Source: Defluviimonas sp. SAOS-178_SWC
GTDB lineage: Bacteria; Pseudomonadota; Alphaproteobacteria; Rhodobacterales; Rhodobacteraceae
Assembly: GCF_039830135.1 (NCBI RefSeq)
Contig: NZ_CP156081.1
Coordinates: 3,644,001-3,708,000 of the forward strand
Direction of reading: 5' to 3'
DNA: 64,000 nt
In this document: positions 8,282 through 16,469 of the stretch, one piece after another
Layout of the letters: each line of letters starts with the position of its first letter
Position numbering within the stretch: the stretch's first letter is position 1
Made by a program: the position numbers and the translations under genes
Notes under the pieces: model-generated
Seen by the model: only the letters and a program-made list of their open reading frames with translations
What the model was told of the DNA's origin: nothing
The model's database searches: none

Positions 8282-8441
8282 CCAGAGCCATTCCTCCGGC
8301 CGTAACCTCTGCGGCCTGAGCAATCTCTGCGGCGGCGACGAGCGAAGTGTCGTCCAGCTGTTCGGCCAGGGCCCTGAGCCCGTTACCCTTCGCGAAGGCC
8401 TTGAGATCGGTCAGTACGTCCAGGATCCATTCGTATTGCAT
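8226..8441 (-). CDS. Small conserved-looking protein overlapping the luxR start
   Basis: This 71-residue ORF starts MQYEWILDVL and reads as an acidic, leucine- and alanine-rich helical protein with no signal peptide. A GAGAG ribosome site lies before the ATG at 8441. Its last 56 bases overlap the start of luxR in a different frame, so the two are probably cotranscribed. I recall similar short proteins beside luxR genes in roseobacters, but cannot verify this here. The function is unknown; a modifier of LuxR activity or a coupling leader are both possible. Confidence 0.6.
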   Translation of the reverse strand: MQYEWILDVLTDLKAFAKGNGLRALAEQLDDTSLVAAAEIAQAAEVTAGGMALDAGEAYKLHRGVAASDNA

Positions 8442-8587
8442 TATCACTCTCGCAGAAAGCGGAATATAGGACACATAGTCAACCCCAGCATGTAAATGTT
8501 CGGTTTCTGACAGACCGTTTTCAACTCCCCGAATATGACGGGAGCGAATCACCCAACATATTGATTTTGTTAGATCTGCAAATGAAA

Positions 8588-8620
8588 CCGCCCGTGCCTT
8601 CGATCGAAAAGCGCGGGCGG
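8588..8620 (-). terminator. Rho-independent-type terminator after ccr
   Basis: A ten-base-pair stem, CCGCCCGTGC (8588-8597) with GCGCGGGCGG (8611-8620), one G-U wobble, encloses a loop that can pair further (TTCGATCGAA). On the minus strand it is followed by TTTCATTT. It lies 32 bases beyond the ccr stop codon. Confidence 0.65.
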
Positions 8621-8651
8621 AGGGTTGAGTTCGGACGCTGCGGCTGGGGCG

Positions 8652-9944
8652 TCAGCCGGTCTTTCCGGCGGCGAGCGCGTCCTCGAATGTCCGAAGCCCG
8701 GTGCGCGGCGACTGAACCAACACCGCCATATTGCCCGGTTTGTGCTCGTTCCGGCGCATCTTCATATGCGCGGCCGGGATCTCGGCCCAGGGGAAGACCT
8801 CGGACATGCAGGGGTCGAGACGGCGCTCCAGCATCAGCTTGTTGGCCGCCGCCGCCTGCTTGAGGTTGGCGAAATGGCTGCCCTGCACGCGCTTCTGGTG
8901 CATCCAGAGATAGCGCACGTCGAAGGTGCAGTTGAAGCCGGTGGTGCCGGCGCAGATCACGACCATGCCGCCGCGCTTGACGACCAGCACCGAGACCGGA
9001 AAGGTCGCCTCGCCCGGATGCTCGAACACCATGTCGACATTGTTGCCCTTGCCGGTGATCTCCCAGATCGCGGCGCCGAACTTGCGCGCTTCCTTGAACC
9101 ACGCGGCATATTCCGGCGTGCCGACCTTGGGCATCTGACCCCAGCAGTTGAAGTCCTTGCGGTTGATGACGCCCTTTGCCCCGAGCCCCATGACGAAATC
9201 GCGCTTGTCCTCTTCCGAGATGATGCCGATCGCGTTGGCGCCCGCCGCGTTGATCAACTGGATCGCGTAGGATCCGAGCCCCCCCGACGCACCCCAGACC
9301 AGCACGTTGTCGCCGGGCTTGAGGATATGCGGACGGTGTCCGAACAGCATTCGGTAGGCGGTCGCCAGCGTCAGCGTGTAGCAGGCCGCCTCTTCCCAGG
9401 TCAGGTGCTTGGGCCGCGGCATCAGCTGCTGCGCCTGCACGCGGGTGAACTGCGCGAACGAGCCGTCATGCGTCTCGTAGCCCCAGATCCGCTGCGAGGG
9501 CGAGAACATCGGGTCGCCGCCGTTGCACTCCTCGTCGTCGCCGTCGTCCTGGTTGCAGTGGATCACGACCTCGTCGCCGACCTTCCAGCGCTTCACCTTG
9601 TCGCCGACCTTCCAGACGATGCCCGAGGCATCGGACCCGGCGATGTGGTAGGGCTGCTTGTGGCCGTCGAACGGGCTGATCGGCACGCCGAGGCCCGCCC
9701 AGACGCCGTTGTAGTTGACGCCCGCGGCCATCACGAGGACCAGCACCTCGTGGCTGTCGACCTCCCAGGTATCGACCACCTCGACCTGGAAGGACTTGTC
9801 GGGTTCGCCATGCCGTTCGCGGCGGATCGCCCAGGCGTACATCTTCTTCGGAACGTAACCGAGGGGCGGCATCTCGCCGATCTCGTAAAGCTCTTTCTCC
9901 GGCGCGTCGTATTGCGCGATCCCGGTATTCACATCCAAAGCCAT
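8652..9944 (-). CDS. ccr: Crotonyl-CoA carboxylase/reductase
   Basis: The enzyme reductively carboxylates crotonyl-CoA to ethylmalonyl-CoA with NADPH and CO2. It is the key step of the ethylmalonyl-CoA pathway for acetyl-CoA assimilation in organisms lacking isocitrate lyase. At 430 residues it has the family length, a medium-chain dehydrogenase fold, AGVNYNGVWAGLG in the catalytic domain, WGASGGLGSYA for NADPH binding, and the family-specific QDDGDDEECNGGDPM insertion. ATG 9944 has AGGAG six bases upstream; an in-frame start at 9971 lacks one. The mutase of the same pathway is at 12366-14336 on the other strand. Confidence 0.96.
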   Translation of the reverse strand: MALDVNTGIAQYDAPEKELYEIGEMPPLGYVPKKMYAWAIRRERHGEPDKSFQVEVVDTWEVDSHEVLVLVMAAGVNYNGVWAGLGVPISPFDGHKQPYHIAGSDASGIVWKVGDKVKRWKVGDEVVIHCNQDDGDDEECNGGDPMFSPSQRIWGYETHDGSFAQFTRVQAQQLMPRPKHLTWEEAACYTLTLATAYRMLFGHRPHILKPGDNVLVWGASGGLGSYAIQLINAAGANAIGIISEEDKRDFVMGLGAKGVINRKDFNCWGQMPKVGTPEYAAWFKEARKFGAAIWEITGKGNNVDMVFEHPGEATFPVSVLVVKRGGMVVICAGTTGFNCTFDVRYLWMHQKRVQGSHFANLKQAAAANKLMLERRLDPCMSEVFPWAEIPAAHMKMRRNEHKPGNMAVLVQSPRTGLRTFEDALAAGKTG

Positions 9945-10078
9945 GGGCGTCTCCTGAAGTCCGTGCCGCAACGCAGAATCAATGCGGATCTAGGGGATGG
10001 AATATGATCGGCGCGGTAATATTGCAATAGCTTGAAGGTCTATTTTGTAATTTTATGTCGCTCCCGTGACTGATATGA

Positions 10079-11479
10079 TCATTCCACCGGCGCTTTCACC
10101 GCCGGAGATGCCGCAGCCGCAGAAAAATGCTGTGCGACGGAGGCCGCGTAAAAGCCGATGAGCGCCCGGTCCTTCGGCGGCACGACGATCCGGTCACGCT
10201 CGCGGCGGACGATCTTGCGCAGGCCGAGAATACCGAGCGCATGCGCCATCGCCTTCGACACCGAGCCTTCGGATAGGTCGAGCAGCACATCATTTGCGCG
10301 CAGCCGTTCGGCCAGCGCCTCGGCCCGCGCCGTGAGTTCGGCAAGCGGGATGTCGGTATCCTCTCCGAGCGCGGCGCAGAAAAGCGGCACCGGCAGGACC
10401 GAGACGTTGCGGGCGATGCGCCGCATCATCTCGGCCGCGAGGTCCGCTGTGACATCTTCATGGGGCTCCGTCAGGAACCCGGACAGCGATAGCGGGGTGC
10501 CGAAACTGACGGAAGCCGTGCCGAACTTCTCGAACCGTCCGGTCAGGACACGCCGCAATTGTCGCCCGACGAACAGCAGGATCGAGCCGATCGAGGCCCG
10601 GAACCGCCGTTCGCCCTTGGCATGGGCGGCGGTCAGCACCCGGTCCTCGATGATCCGGTCGTAGGCGAGGGACACGGGCACGAACACCACGTCATTCCCC
10701 CCCGGCCGGTAGCCCGCGACGATATAGCCGAGAATGCCGAGCTTCGGTGCGCCCACCCGGCCGTCGAGGCTCAGCCCGCCTTCGGGGAAGATCGCCTGGG
10801 TGACGCCCTCCTCGATCGCCATCTGGACATAGCGCGAAAGCACCCGCCGGTAGAGCGTGCTGTTCGAGCGCCGCCGGATGAAATAGGCACCCGAGGCGCG
10901 GATGAGCCACGACAGCGGCCAGACCCGCGCCCATTCGCCGACCGCGTAGGACAGGGCCGAGCGGCTGGCGGCGAGATACGTCACCAGAACGTAGTCCATG
11001 TTCGACCGGTGGTTCATGACGAAGACCACCGTCGCGCCCTTGTCGATCCTCGCGATGGCGTCGGTGTCGACCTGGCCGATGCGGACGCGGTAGATCAGCC
11101 GGGCGAGCCATTTCGCGGCGCGGGCAGCAAAGCCGAAATAGACCGTCGCCGAGAAGGCCGGGACGATTTCCTTCGCGTAGCGGCGGGCGCGTTCGTGCAG
11201 GACGGTCTCCGGCACCCCGGTCTCCGCCGCCTCCGCCGCGATCGCCTCGGCGACCCTGGGGTCATGGACAAGGCGCACGATCATGTCTGGCCGCGCCATC
11301 AGCTTGAAGGGCTGGATCGGCCGGTCGAGCCGCGCGTTGAGTCGCGCCACCACCTTCTCCATCCGGTACCGGAAGAACCAGCGCACCGAGGGAAAGAGGA
11401 AATGCGACGCAAAGGTCACCCCGGCGAAGACGAGGATCAGGACGAAAAGCCAGAGGGGCAGCGTCACGGGCCGGAACAT
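10079..11479 (-). CDS. PlsB-like glycerol-phosphate acyltransferase family protein
   Basis: This 466-residue membrane-associated acyltransferase has an N-terminal transmembrane helix (about 6-25) and the acyltransferase blocks NHRSNMD (HxxxxD, about residues 187-193) and FPEGG (about 250). These motifs are shared by glycerol-3-phosphate and lysophosphatidate acyltransferases, so it probably acts in phospholipid synthesis. The start at 11479 begins just before the membrane helix; longer in-frame versions add an arginine-rich leader crossing into the divergent promoter region. It lies between ccr and ecm, a neighbourhood I recall from other Rhodobacteraceae. The exact acceptor is uncertain. Confidence 0.78.
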   Translation of the reverse strand: MFRPVTLPLWLFVLILVFAGVTFASHFLFPSVRWFFRYRMEKVVARLNARLDRPIQPFKLMARPDMIVRLVHDPRVAEAIAAEAAETGVPETVLHERARRYAKEIVPAFSATVYFGFAARAAKWLARLIYRVRIGQVDTDAIARIDKGATVVFVMNHRSNMDYVLVTYLAASRSALSYAVGEWARVWPLSWLIRASGAYFIRRRSNSTLYRRVLSRYVQMAIEEGVTQAIFPEGGLSLDGRVGAPKLGILGYIVAGYRPGGNDVVFVPVSLAYDRIIEDRVLTAAHAKGERRFRASIGSILLFVGRQLRRVLTGRFEKFGTASVSFGTPLSLSGFLTEPHEDVTADLAAEMMRRIARNVSVLPVPLFCAALGEDTDIPLAELTARAEALAERLRANDVLLDLSEGSVSKAMAHALGILGLRKIVRRERDRIVVPPKDRALIGFYAASVAQHFSAAAASPAVKAPVE

Positions 11480-11542
11480 GCCGAGACCGTGGCAAATTTC
11501 CTGCGCGCCGTAAATTGCCGAGATCGCTCGCGGACCGCGGAA

Positions 11543-11560
11543 CCTCACACATGCGTGAGG
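11543..11560. promoter_or_regulatory. Inverted repeat between divergent genes
   Basis: CCTCACACATGCGTGAGG is symmetric at 16 of 18 positions. It lies between the acyltransferase and the lectin-like gene, 60 bases before the latter's start. It could be an operator or a small leader hairpin. Confidence 0.3.
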
Positions 11561-11619
11561 CGCGTTTCCCGCCCCGCATGCTACCCTTCGGCATTGACCG
11601 CCATCAGGGAGAACCAAAG

Positions 11620-12243
11620 ATGTTGAAGACGACGATTGCGACACTTGCGCTATTGGCTGCGGGCAGCGCGTTCGCGCAGGATGCCGGCATGAGCTTTTTC
11701 GTGACAAGCCAGAACCCCGGCAATGGCGGTGATTTCGGCGGAATCGCAGGTGCCGATGCGCATTGCGCGGCCCTGGCTGAGGCGGCGGGCGTCACCGGCA
11801 AGACCTGGGCCGCCTATCTCTCCACCAGCACGGAAAACGCGCGCGACCGGATCGGGGCCGGCCCCTGGGTGAACGCCGCCGGCGTGACCGTGGCCGAAAG
11901 CGTCGACCAGCTCCACAGCGCCGACAACAACATCTCGAAGGACACCGCACTCAATGAAAAGGGCGAGGTGGTGAACGGCAGGGGCGACACCCCGAACCGC
12001 CACGACATCCTGACCGGCTCGATGCCCGATGGCACCGTCGCCGCGGGCATGACCTGCGAGGACTGGACCAGCAACGCCGCCGAAACCGCCGGGATGGTCG
12101 GGCACCATGACCGCATGGGGCTCGACGACTCGGACGCCGCGAAATCGTGGAACTCCTCGCATTCCTCGCGCGGCGGCTGCGGGCTCGAAGCCTTGCAGGG
12201 TACGGGCGGCGACGGTCTTCTCTACTGCTTCGCGACGAACTGA
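11620..12243 (+). CDS. Secreted lectin/endostatin-like domain protein
   Basis: This 207-residue exported protein has a clear signal peptide (about 1-19, ending GSAFAQ). The mature part begins with FFVTSQNPGNGGDFGG and GADAHCAALA, a pattern found in bacterial proteins related to the C-type-lectin/endostatin or DUF1554 fold. Four later cysteines and a TCEDWTSN...GHHDR stretch fit a disulphide-stabilised fold with possible metal binding. A GGGAGA ribosome site lies eight bases before ATG 11620. It is divergent from the acyltransferase, and a strong terminator follows directly, so it is probably a single-gene unit. The role is unknown. Confidence 0.7.
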   Translation: MLKTTIATLALLAAGSAFAQDAGMSFFVTSQNPGNGGDFGGIAGADAHCAALAEAAGVTGKTWAAYLSTSTENARDRIGAGPWVNAAGVTVAESVDQLHSADNNISKDTALNEKGEVVNGRGDTPNRHDILTGSMPDGTVAAGMTCEDWTSNAAETAGMVGHHDRMGLDDSDAAKSWNSSHSSRGGCGLEALQGTGGDGLLYCFATN

Positions 12244-12246
12244 CCG

Positions 12247-12286
12247 AATTTCGGGCCGCATCGCTGCGCTGCGGCCCGAAATTTTT
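12247..12286 (+). terminator. Strong Rho-independent terminator
   Basis: A perfect 14-base-pair stem, AATTTCGGGCCGCA (12247-12260) with its complement at 12270-12283, has a nine-base loop and runs into TTTTT (12282-12286). It begins four bases after the lectin-like gene stop and insulates it from ecm. Confidence 0.9.
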
Positions 12287-12365
12287 GCACCGCAGCATCT
12301 GGACGCGCAACAATCTTCCGTCTAGGTTCTCGCCGGAGGAATTATATTGCCGCGAGGTGTTGCCC

Positions 12366-14336
12366 ATGACGTCCCAGCAAGAGCGTGATCGCCCCTGGCT
12401 TTTCCGCACCTATGCCGGCCATTCGACGGCGGAGAAGTCGAACGCGCTCTACCGCGCGAACCTTGCCAAGGGTCAGACCGGCCTTTCGGTCGCCTTCGAC
12501 CTGCCGACCCAGACCGGCTACGACAGCGACAATGAGCTGGCAAAGGGCGAGGTCGGCAAGGTCGGCGTGCCCGTCTGCCATCTCGGCGACATGCGGATGC
12601 TCTTCAAGGACATCCCGTTGGAGCAGATGAACACCTCGATGACGATCAACGCGACGGCGCCGTGGCTGTTGTCGCTTTACATCGCGGTGGCCGAGGAACA
12701 GGGCGCGGACATTTCCGCCCTTCAGGGCACCGTCCAGAACGACCTCGTGAAGGAATACCTGAGCCGCGGCACCTATATCTGCCCGCCGAAACCCTCGCTC
12801 GCCATGATCACCGATGTCGCGGCCTACACGCGCGAACACCTGCCGAAATGGAACCCGATGAACGTGTGTTCCTACCACCTGCAAGAGGCGGGCGCGACGC
12901 CGGAACAGGAGCTGGCCTTCGCGCTCGCCACCGGGATCGCGGTGCTCGACGACCTCAAGACCAAGGTGCCGACGGAAAGCTTCCCCGAGATGGTCGGCCG
13001 CATCTCCTTCTTCGTGAACGCCGGCATCCGCTTCGTGACCGAGATGTGCAAGATGCGCGCCTTCACCGAGCTTTGGGACGAGATCTGTCGCGACCGCTAC
13101 GGCATCGCGGAAGAGAAATATCGCCGCTTCCGCTACGGCGTGCAGGTGAATTCGCTCGGCCTCACCGAACAGCAGCCGGAAAACAACGTCTACCGCATCC
13201 TGCTGGAGATGCTGGCGGTGACGCTGTCGAAAAACGCCCGCGCCCGCGCCGTGCAGCTGCCGGCCTGGAACGAGGCGCTTGGCCTGCCGCGTCCCTGGGA
13301 TCAGCAATGGTCGCTGCGGATGCAGCAGATCCTCGCCTATGAGACCGACCTTCTCGAATACGGCGATCTTTTCGACGGCAACCCGGCGATCGCGGCCAAG
13401 GTCGAGGCGCTGAAGGACGGCGCGCGCGCCGAGCTCGACACGCTCGACGGCATGGGCGGGGCCATCGCCGCGATCGACTACATGAAGGCGCGGCTGGTGG
13501 AGAGCAATACCGAACGGCTGAACCGGATCGAGACGAACGAGACGGTGGTTGTCGGCGTCAACCGCTGGCGCGAGGCCGAACCATCGCCGCTGACGGCGGG
13601 CGACGGGGCGATCCTGACCGTCGACCCCTCGGTCGAGGCCGATCAGATCGCCCGGCTGGATGCATGGCGCGCTGCGCGCGATCAGGGTGAGGTGGACGCA
13701 GCGCTGGCCGAGCTGCGCTCGGCAGCGACTGCGGGAAGGAACGTCATGCCGGCCTCCATCGCCTGCGCGAAGGCGGGCGTCACGACCGGCGAATGGGCCG
13801 GCGTGATGCGCAAGGTCCACGGCGAATATCGCGGGCCGACGGGCGTGTCGAAATCCGTCTCGAACCGGACCGAGGGCCTTGACGAGATCCGCGCCGCCGT
13901 CGACGCGGTCTCCACCCGGCTCGGCCGCAAGCTCAACTTCCTCGTCGGCAAGCCCGGCCTCGACGGCCATTCCAACGGCGCCGAACAGATCGCCGCCCGC
14001 GCCCGCGACTGCGGCATGGACATTACCTATGACGGCATCCGCCTCACCCCGGCCGAGATCGTCGCCGCCGCGACCGAGACCGGGGCGCATGTGGTCGGGC
14101 TCTCGATCCTGTCGGGCAGTCACCTGCCGCTGATCGAGGAACTGATGGAGCGGATGCATGCGGCCGGCCTGTCGCACGTGCCGGTCGCCGTCGGCGGCAT
14201 CATCCCCGACGAGGATGCGGCAAAGCTTCGCAACATGGGCGTCGCGCGGGTCTATACGCCCAAGGATTTCGAACTGAACCGGATCATGTTCGACATCGTG
14301 GCGCTGGCGGAGCCGAAGGCCGAGGCGGCGGAATAG
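12366..14336 (+). CDS. ecm: Ethylmalonyl-CoA mutase
   Basis: This B12-dependent mutase converts (2R)-ethylmalonyl-CoA to methylsuccinyl-CoA, following Ccr in the ethylmalonyl-CoA pathway. The 656-residue protein has the N-terminal acyl-CoA-binding barrel (with PTQTGYDSD) and a C-terminal cobalamin domain carrying D533-x-H535-x-x-G, then LSILSGSH and GGIIP. The closest alternative is methylmalonyl-CoA mutase large subunit; the short single-chain form and the ccr neighbourhood favour Ecm. I chose ATG 12366, which has GAGGT eight bases upstream; the frame extends further 5' but that part crosses the terminator of the previous gene. Confidence 0.93.
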   Translation: MTSQQERDRPWLFRTYAGHSTAEKSNALYRANLAKGQTGLSVAFDLPTQTGYDSDNELAKGEVGKVGVPVCHLGDMRMLFKDIPLEQMNTSMTINATAPWLLSLYIAVAEEQGADISALQGTVQNDLVKEYLSRGTYICPPKPSLAMITDVAAYTREHLPKWNPMNVCSYHLQEAGATPEQELAFALATGIAVLDDLKTKVPTESFPEMVGRISFFVNAGIRFVTEMCKMRAFTELWDEICRDRYGIAEEKYRRFRYGVQVNSLGLTEQQPENNVYRILLEMLAVTLSKNARARAVQLPAWNEALGLPRPWDQQWSLRMQQILAYETDLLEYGDLFDGNPAIAAKVEALKDGARAELDTLDGMGGAIAAIDYMKARLVESNTERLNRIETNETVVVGVNRWREAEPSPLTAGDGAILTVDPSVEADQIARLDAWRAARDQGEVDAALAELRSAATAGRNVMPASIACAKAGVTTGEWAGVMRKVHGEYRGPTGVSKSVSNRTEGLDEIRAAVDAVSTRLGRKLNFLVGKPGLDGHSNGAEQIAARARDCGMDITYDGIRLTPAEIVAAATETGAHVVGLSILSGSHLPLIEELMERMHAAGLSHVPVAVGGIIPDEDAAKLRNMGVARVYTPKDFELNRIMFDIVALAEPKAEAAE

Positions 14337-14351
14337 GGGTGCCCCGGGCGG

Positions 14352-14373
14352 CCCGCCAGCGACTGGCGGGTTT
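14352..14373. terminator. Terminator hairpin between convergent genes
   Basis: CCCGCCAG (14352-14359) pairs with CTGGCGGG (14363-14370) over a three-base loop, followed by TTT on the plus strand. It lies 16 bases after the ecm stop and before the convergent acetyltransferase end. Confidence 0.65.
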
Positions 14374-14397
14374 GCGGCCCTTCGACGGCGATGGGTT

Positions 14398-15003
14398 TCA
14401 GGCCCCGGAGGCCGACGACGTTCGCGCGGACCCGAAGGGTTTTACAAAGAGAACCCATTCATTCGCCTCGACGCGCCAGTCGGCCTTCACGACGGCGCGC
14501 CGGGCAACCTCGCGATAGCCTTTCGAGGCGTAAAGACGAAGCGCATCGTGATGGGTGTCCTCGGCAATCAGGCTGATCGACGTCCGGCCCGCCCGCACCG
14601 CCACGTCTTCGGCATGGGCCAGAAGCGCGCTGCCGAGGCCCCGACCCCGGAACGCCTCATAGGTGGCAAGCACGTTCAGGTACCACGATCCGGGCGCCAG
14701 CGCCTCAAGCTCCAGAAGCGGGACGAAGATCGCCGGCGTGTCGGGGTCGATGGCACCGGGTTCGTCCTCCGCCGGATAGCCCAGAAGGCAGGCGGCAACC
14801 ACGCCATCTACTTCGGCGATCCAGGCATTCCGGAATGAAAAATTCCCACTCTCCCGCGCCGCCCGTTCCTGACCATAGGCCCAGGGATCCCCGTCGGCGC
14901 CAACCGATTTCCGCCAGAAATGCAGCGGCAAATCATCCGCCGCCATATTGATGAAGCGCGCCAGATGCTCTGCATCTAATGCCTTGGCTTCCCGGATCAA
15001 CAT
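14398..15003 (-). CDS. GNAT-family N-acetyltransferase
   Basis: This 201-residue protein carries the acetyl-CoA-binding motif A of GNAT enzymes, RGRGLGSALL (about 119-128), and the following LYASKGYREV motif B. It presumably transfers an acetyl group from acetyl-CoA to an amine of a small molecule or protein, but the substrate is not identifiable. It is convergent with ecm and faces the cupin gene across a 160-base divergent intergenic region. Confidence 0.82.
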   Translation of the reverse strand: MLIREAKALDAEHLARFINMAADDLPLHFWRKSVGADGDPWAYGQERAARESGNFSFRNAWIAEVDGVVAACLLGYPAEDEPGAIDPDTPAIFVPLLELEALAPGSWYLNVLATYEAFRGRGLGSALLAHAEDVAVRAGRTSISLIAEDTHHDALRLYASKGYREVARRAVVKADWRVEANEWVLFVKPFGSARTSSASGA

Positions 15004-15163
15004 ATGCGCTCATTCCCCGTTCGTGGCCGTGCCCCCGCACAGGCGCATACATCGACGATAATTCGAAACCTTGCCACCCCCTTCGAAGCGGGATGGCCTC
15101 TTGTCAGGTCACCGGTTGGGCCCTACCACGAAGCGGTGACCAGCGAACCTTGGATGGACTGAC

Positions 15164-15517
15164 ATGAGCGATATGGTTTTCCGACTTCCCGAGCCCGGCC
15201 CGGAGCCGATGCTGACCGACCTTGACGGATGGACCAAGGTCGAGGGCAGCCCAAGCATGAAGACATGGGTCCAGCACACCTCCATCGACGGCAGCGTGAT
15301 CAGCGGCACATGGGAGGCAACGCCGGGGGCCTGGCATGCGGTCTACAAGTTCTACGAGTTCGTTCACCTGATCGAAGGCCAGATCACGATCACGCCGGAC
15401 GGCGGCGCGCCCGTGACCTTGCGGCCGGGTGACGCCTTTGTCGTGGAGCCCGGATTCTCGGGAAAGTGGACGATCGAAAAGCCGGTCAGGAAGCATTTCT
15501 GCATCAAGCTGAGCTGA
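15164..15517 (+). CDS. Cupin domain protein (DUF861/EutQ-like)
   Basis: This 117-residue single-domain cupin has an internal motif 1 around HAVYKFYEFVHLIEG and motif 2 around LRPGDAFVVEPGFSG. That spacing is typical of cupin_3 (DUF861) proteins. Only part of the usual His/Glu metal set is present, so it may bind a ligand rather than catalyse. A Trp/Tyr-rich core surrounds the pocket. No functional partner is evident. Confidence 0.8.
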   Translation: MSDMVFRLPEPGPEPMLTDLDGWTKVEGSPSMKTWVQHTSIDGSVISGTWEATPGAWHAVYKFYEFVHLIEGQITITPDGGAPVTLRPGDAFVVEPGFSGKWTIEKPVRKHFCIKLS

Positions 15518-15562
15518 CGCGCTGACCTGTCCGGCGCTCCTTGCGGCCGGGCAGGTCTGTAG

Positions 15563-15590
15563 CTACGGGAAAACTACGGAAATCCTACGG
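15563..15590 (+). repeat. Three CTACGG direct repeats in 11-base phase
   Basis: CTACGG occurs at 15563, 15574 and 15585, exactly 11 bases apart, each followed by an A-rich spacer. It lies between the cupin gene and deoD, so the copies would sit on one face of the helix. Confidence 0.7.
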
Positions 15591-15597
15591 ATATCTC

Positions 15598-15619
15598 ACT
15601 GCATGAATACGCAGTTTTT
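15598..15619 (+). terminator. Weak terminator after the cupin gene
   Basis: ACTGC (15598-15602) pairs with GCAGT (15611-15615) over an eight-base loop and runs directly into TTTTT. The stem is short. Confidence 0.4.
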
Positions 15620-15632
15620 CAAATGATTTGAA
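15618..15632. promoter_or_regulatory. Palindrome upstream of deoD
   Basis: TTCAAATGATTTGAA has perfect seven-base arms around a central G. It lies 100 bases before the deoD start, beside the phased CTACGG repeats. A second, shorter dyad (TAACC/GGTTA, 15674-15687) is closer to the gene. Both are candidate operators for an unidentified regulator. Confidence 0.4.
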
Positions 15633-15731
15633 TGCCATCACCCCAATTTCACGTCCATCCGACCACACCCCATTAACCTTCCGGTTACCCTGCCCTATCC
15701 TCCCCCTCGACCCACACGGCGAGGAGGCCCC

Positions 15732-16436
15732 ATGTCCACACATATCGGTGCGAAGCCCGGCGAGATCGCCGAGACTGTCCTTCTGCCCGGCGATCCTTAC
15801 CGGGCCAGGTGGGCGGCAGAGACGTTCCTGACGGATGCCGTCTGCATCAACCAGGTGCGGGGGATGCTCGGCTTCACCGGGAACTGGAAGGGCAACCGGG
15901 TGACGATCCAGGGGTCGGGGATGGGCATGCCCTCGCTGTCGATCTACGCCAACGAACTGATCCGCGACTATGGCGCGAAGACGCTGATCCGAATCGGGTC
16001 GGCCGGAGCGATGCAGGAGGCTGTGAAGATGCGCGACGTGGTGATCGCGATGACCTGCTCCTCCATCTCCTCGCCCTCGCGCGGGTTCTTCCGCGAGATG
16101 CAATTCGCACCGTGCGCCGATTACGGCCTTCTGGAAAAGGCCGTGATTGCGGCGCGGGCGAAGGGGACGCGCTTTCATGCCGGCGGCATCTATTCCACGG
16201 ACGTCTTCTACAACGAGCGGCAGGACCTGATCGACATGCTCGCCGGACACGGAGTTCTGGCGGTGGAGATGGAGGCGGCCGAACTTTATACCGTCGCAGC
16301 CCGGCACGGCGCACGGGCGCTGGCGGTGCTGACGATCTCCGACCACCTTCTGACGCACGAGGCCCTGCCGGCCGAGGATCGCGAGCGGTCGTTCGCGGAT
16401 ATGGTGGAAATCGCGCTGGAGGCAGCCTTTGGCTGA
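15732..16436 (+). CDS. deoD: Purine-nucleoside phosphorylase (hexameric DeoD type)
   Basis: The enzyme cleaves purine (deoxy)nucleosides with phosphate. The 234-residue protein has the DeoD/NP-I signatures: LLPGDPYRA near residue 18, GSGMGMPS for phosphate binding, [20 protein letters not shown] (ribose-binding Met-Glu), and TISDH with the catalytic Asp. DeoD enzymes accept both 6-oxo and 6-amino purines, unlike the trimeric PNP at 1465-2268. A repeat- and palindrome-rich 214-base leader precedes it, suggesting its own control. It ends 33 bases before the convergent LysR gene. Confidence 0.94.
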   Translation: MSTHIGAKPGEIAETVLLPGDPYRARWAAETFLTDAVCINQVRGMLGFTGNWKGNRVTIQGSGMGMPSLSIYANELIRDYGAKTLIRIGSAGAMQEAVKMRDVVIAMTCSSISSPSRGFFREMQFAPCADYGLLEKAVIAARAKGTRFHAGGIYSTDVFYNERQDLIDMLAGHGVLAVEMEAAELYTVAARHGARALAVLTISDHLLTHEALPAEDRERSFADMVEIALEAAFG

Positions 16437-16469
16437 CCCCAACGGGGGCGCAGCGGTATCAGGACGGCT

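Noticed and set aside
8625..10007. Plus-strand frame of about 460 codons opposite ccr
   Set aside because: Antisense shadow; ccr on the minus strand is unambiguous in length, motifs and ribosome site.
12147..12365. 5' extension of ecm in the same frame
   Set aside because: It would run through the end of the lectin-like gene and its terminator hairpin; ATG 12366 has a ribosome site and gives normal family length.
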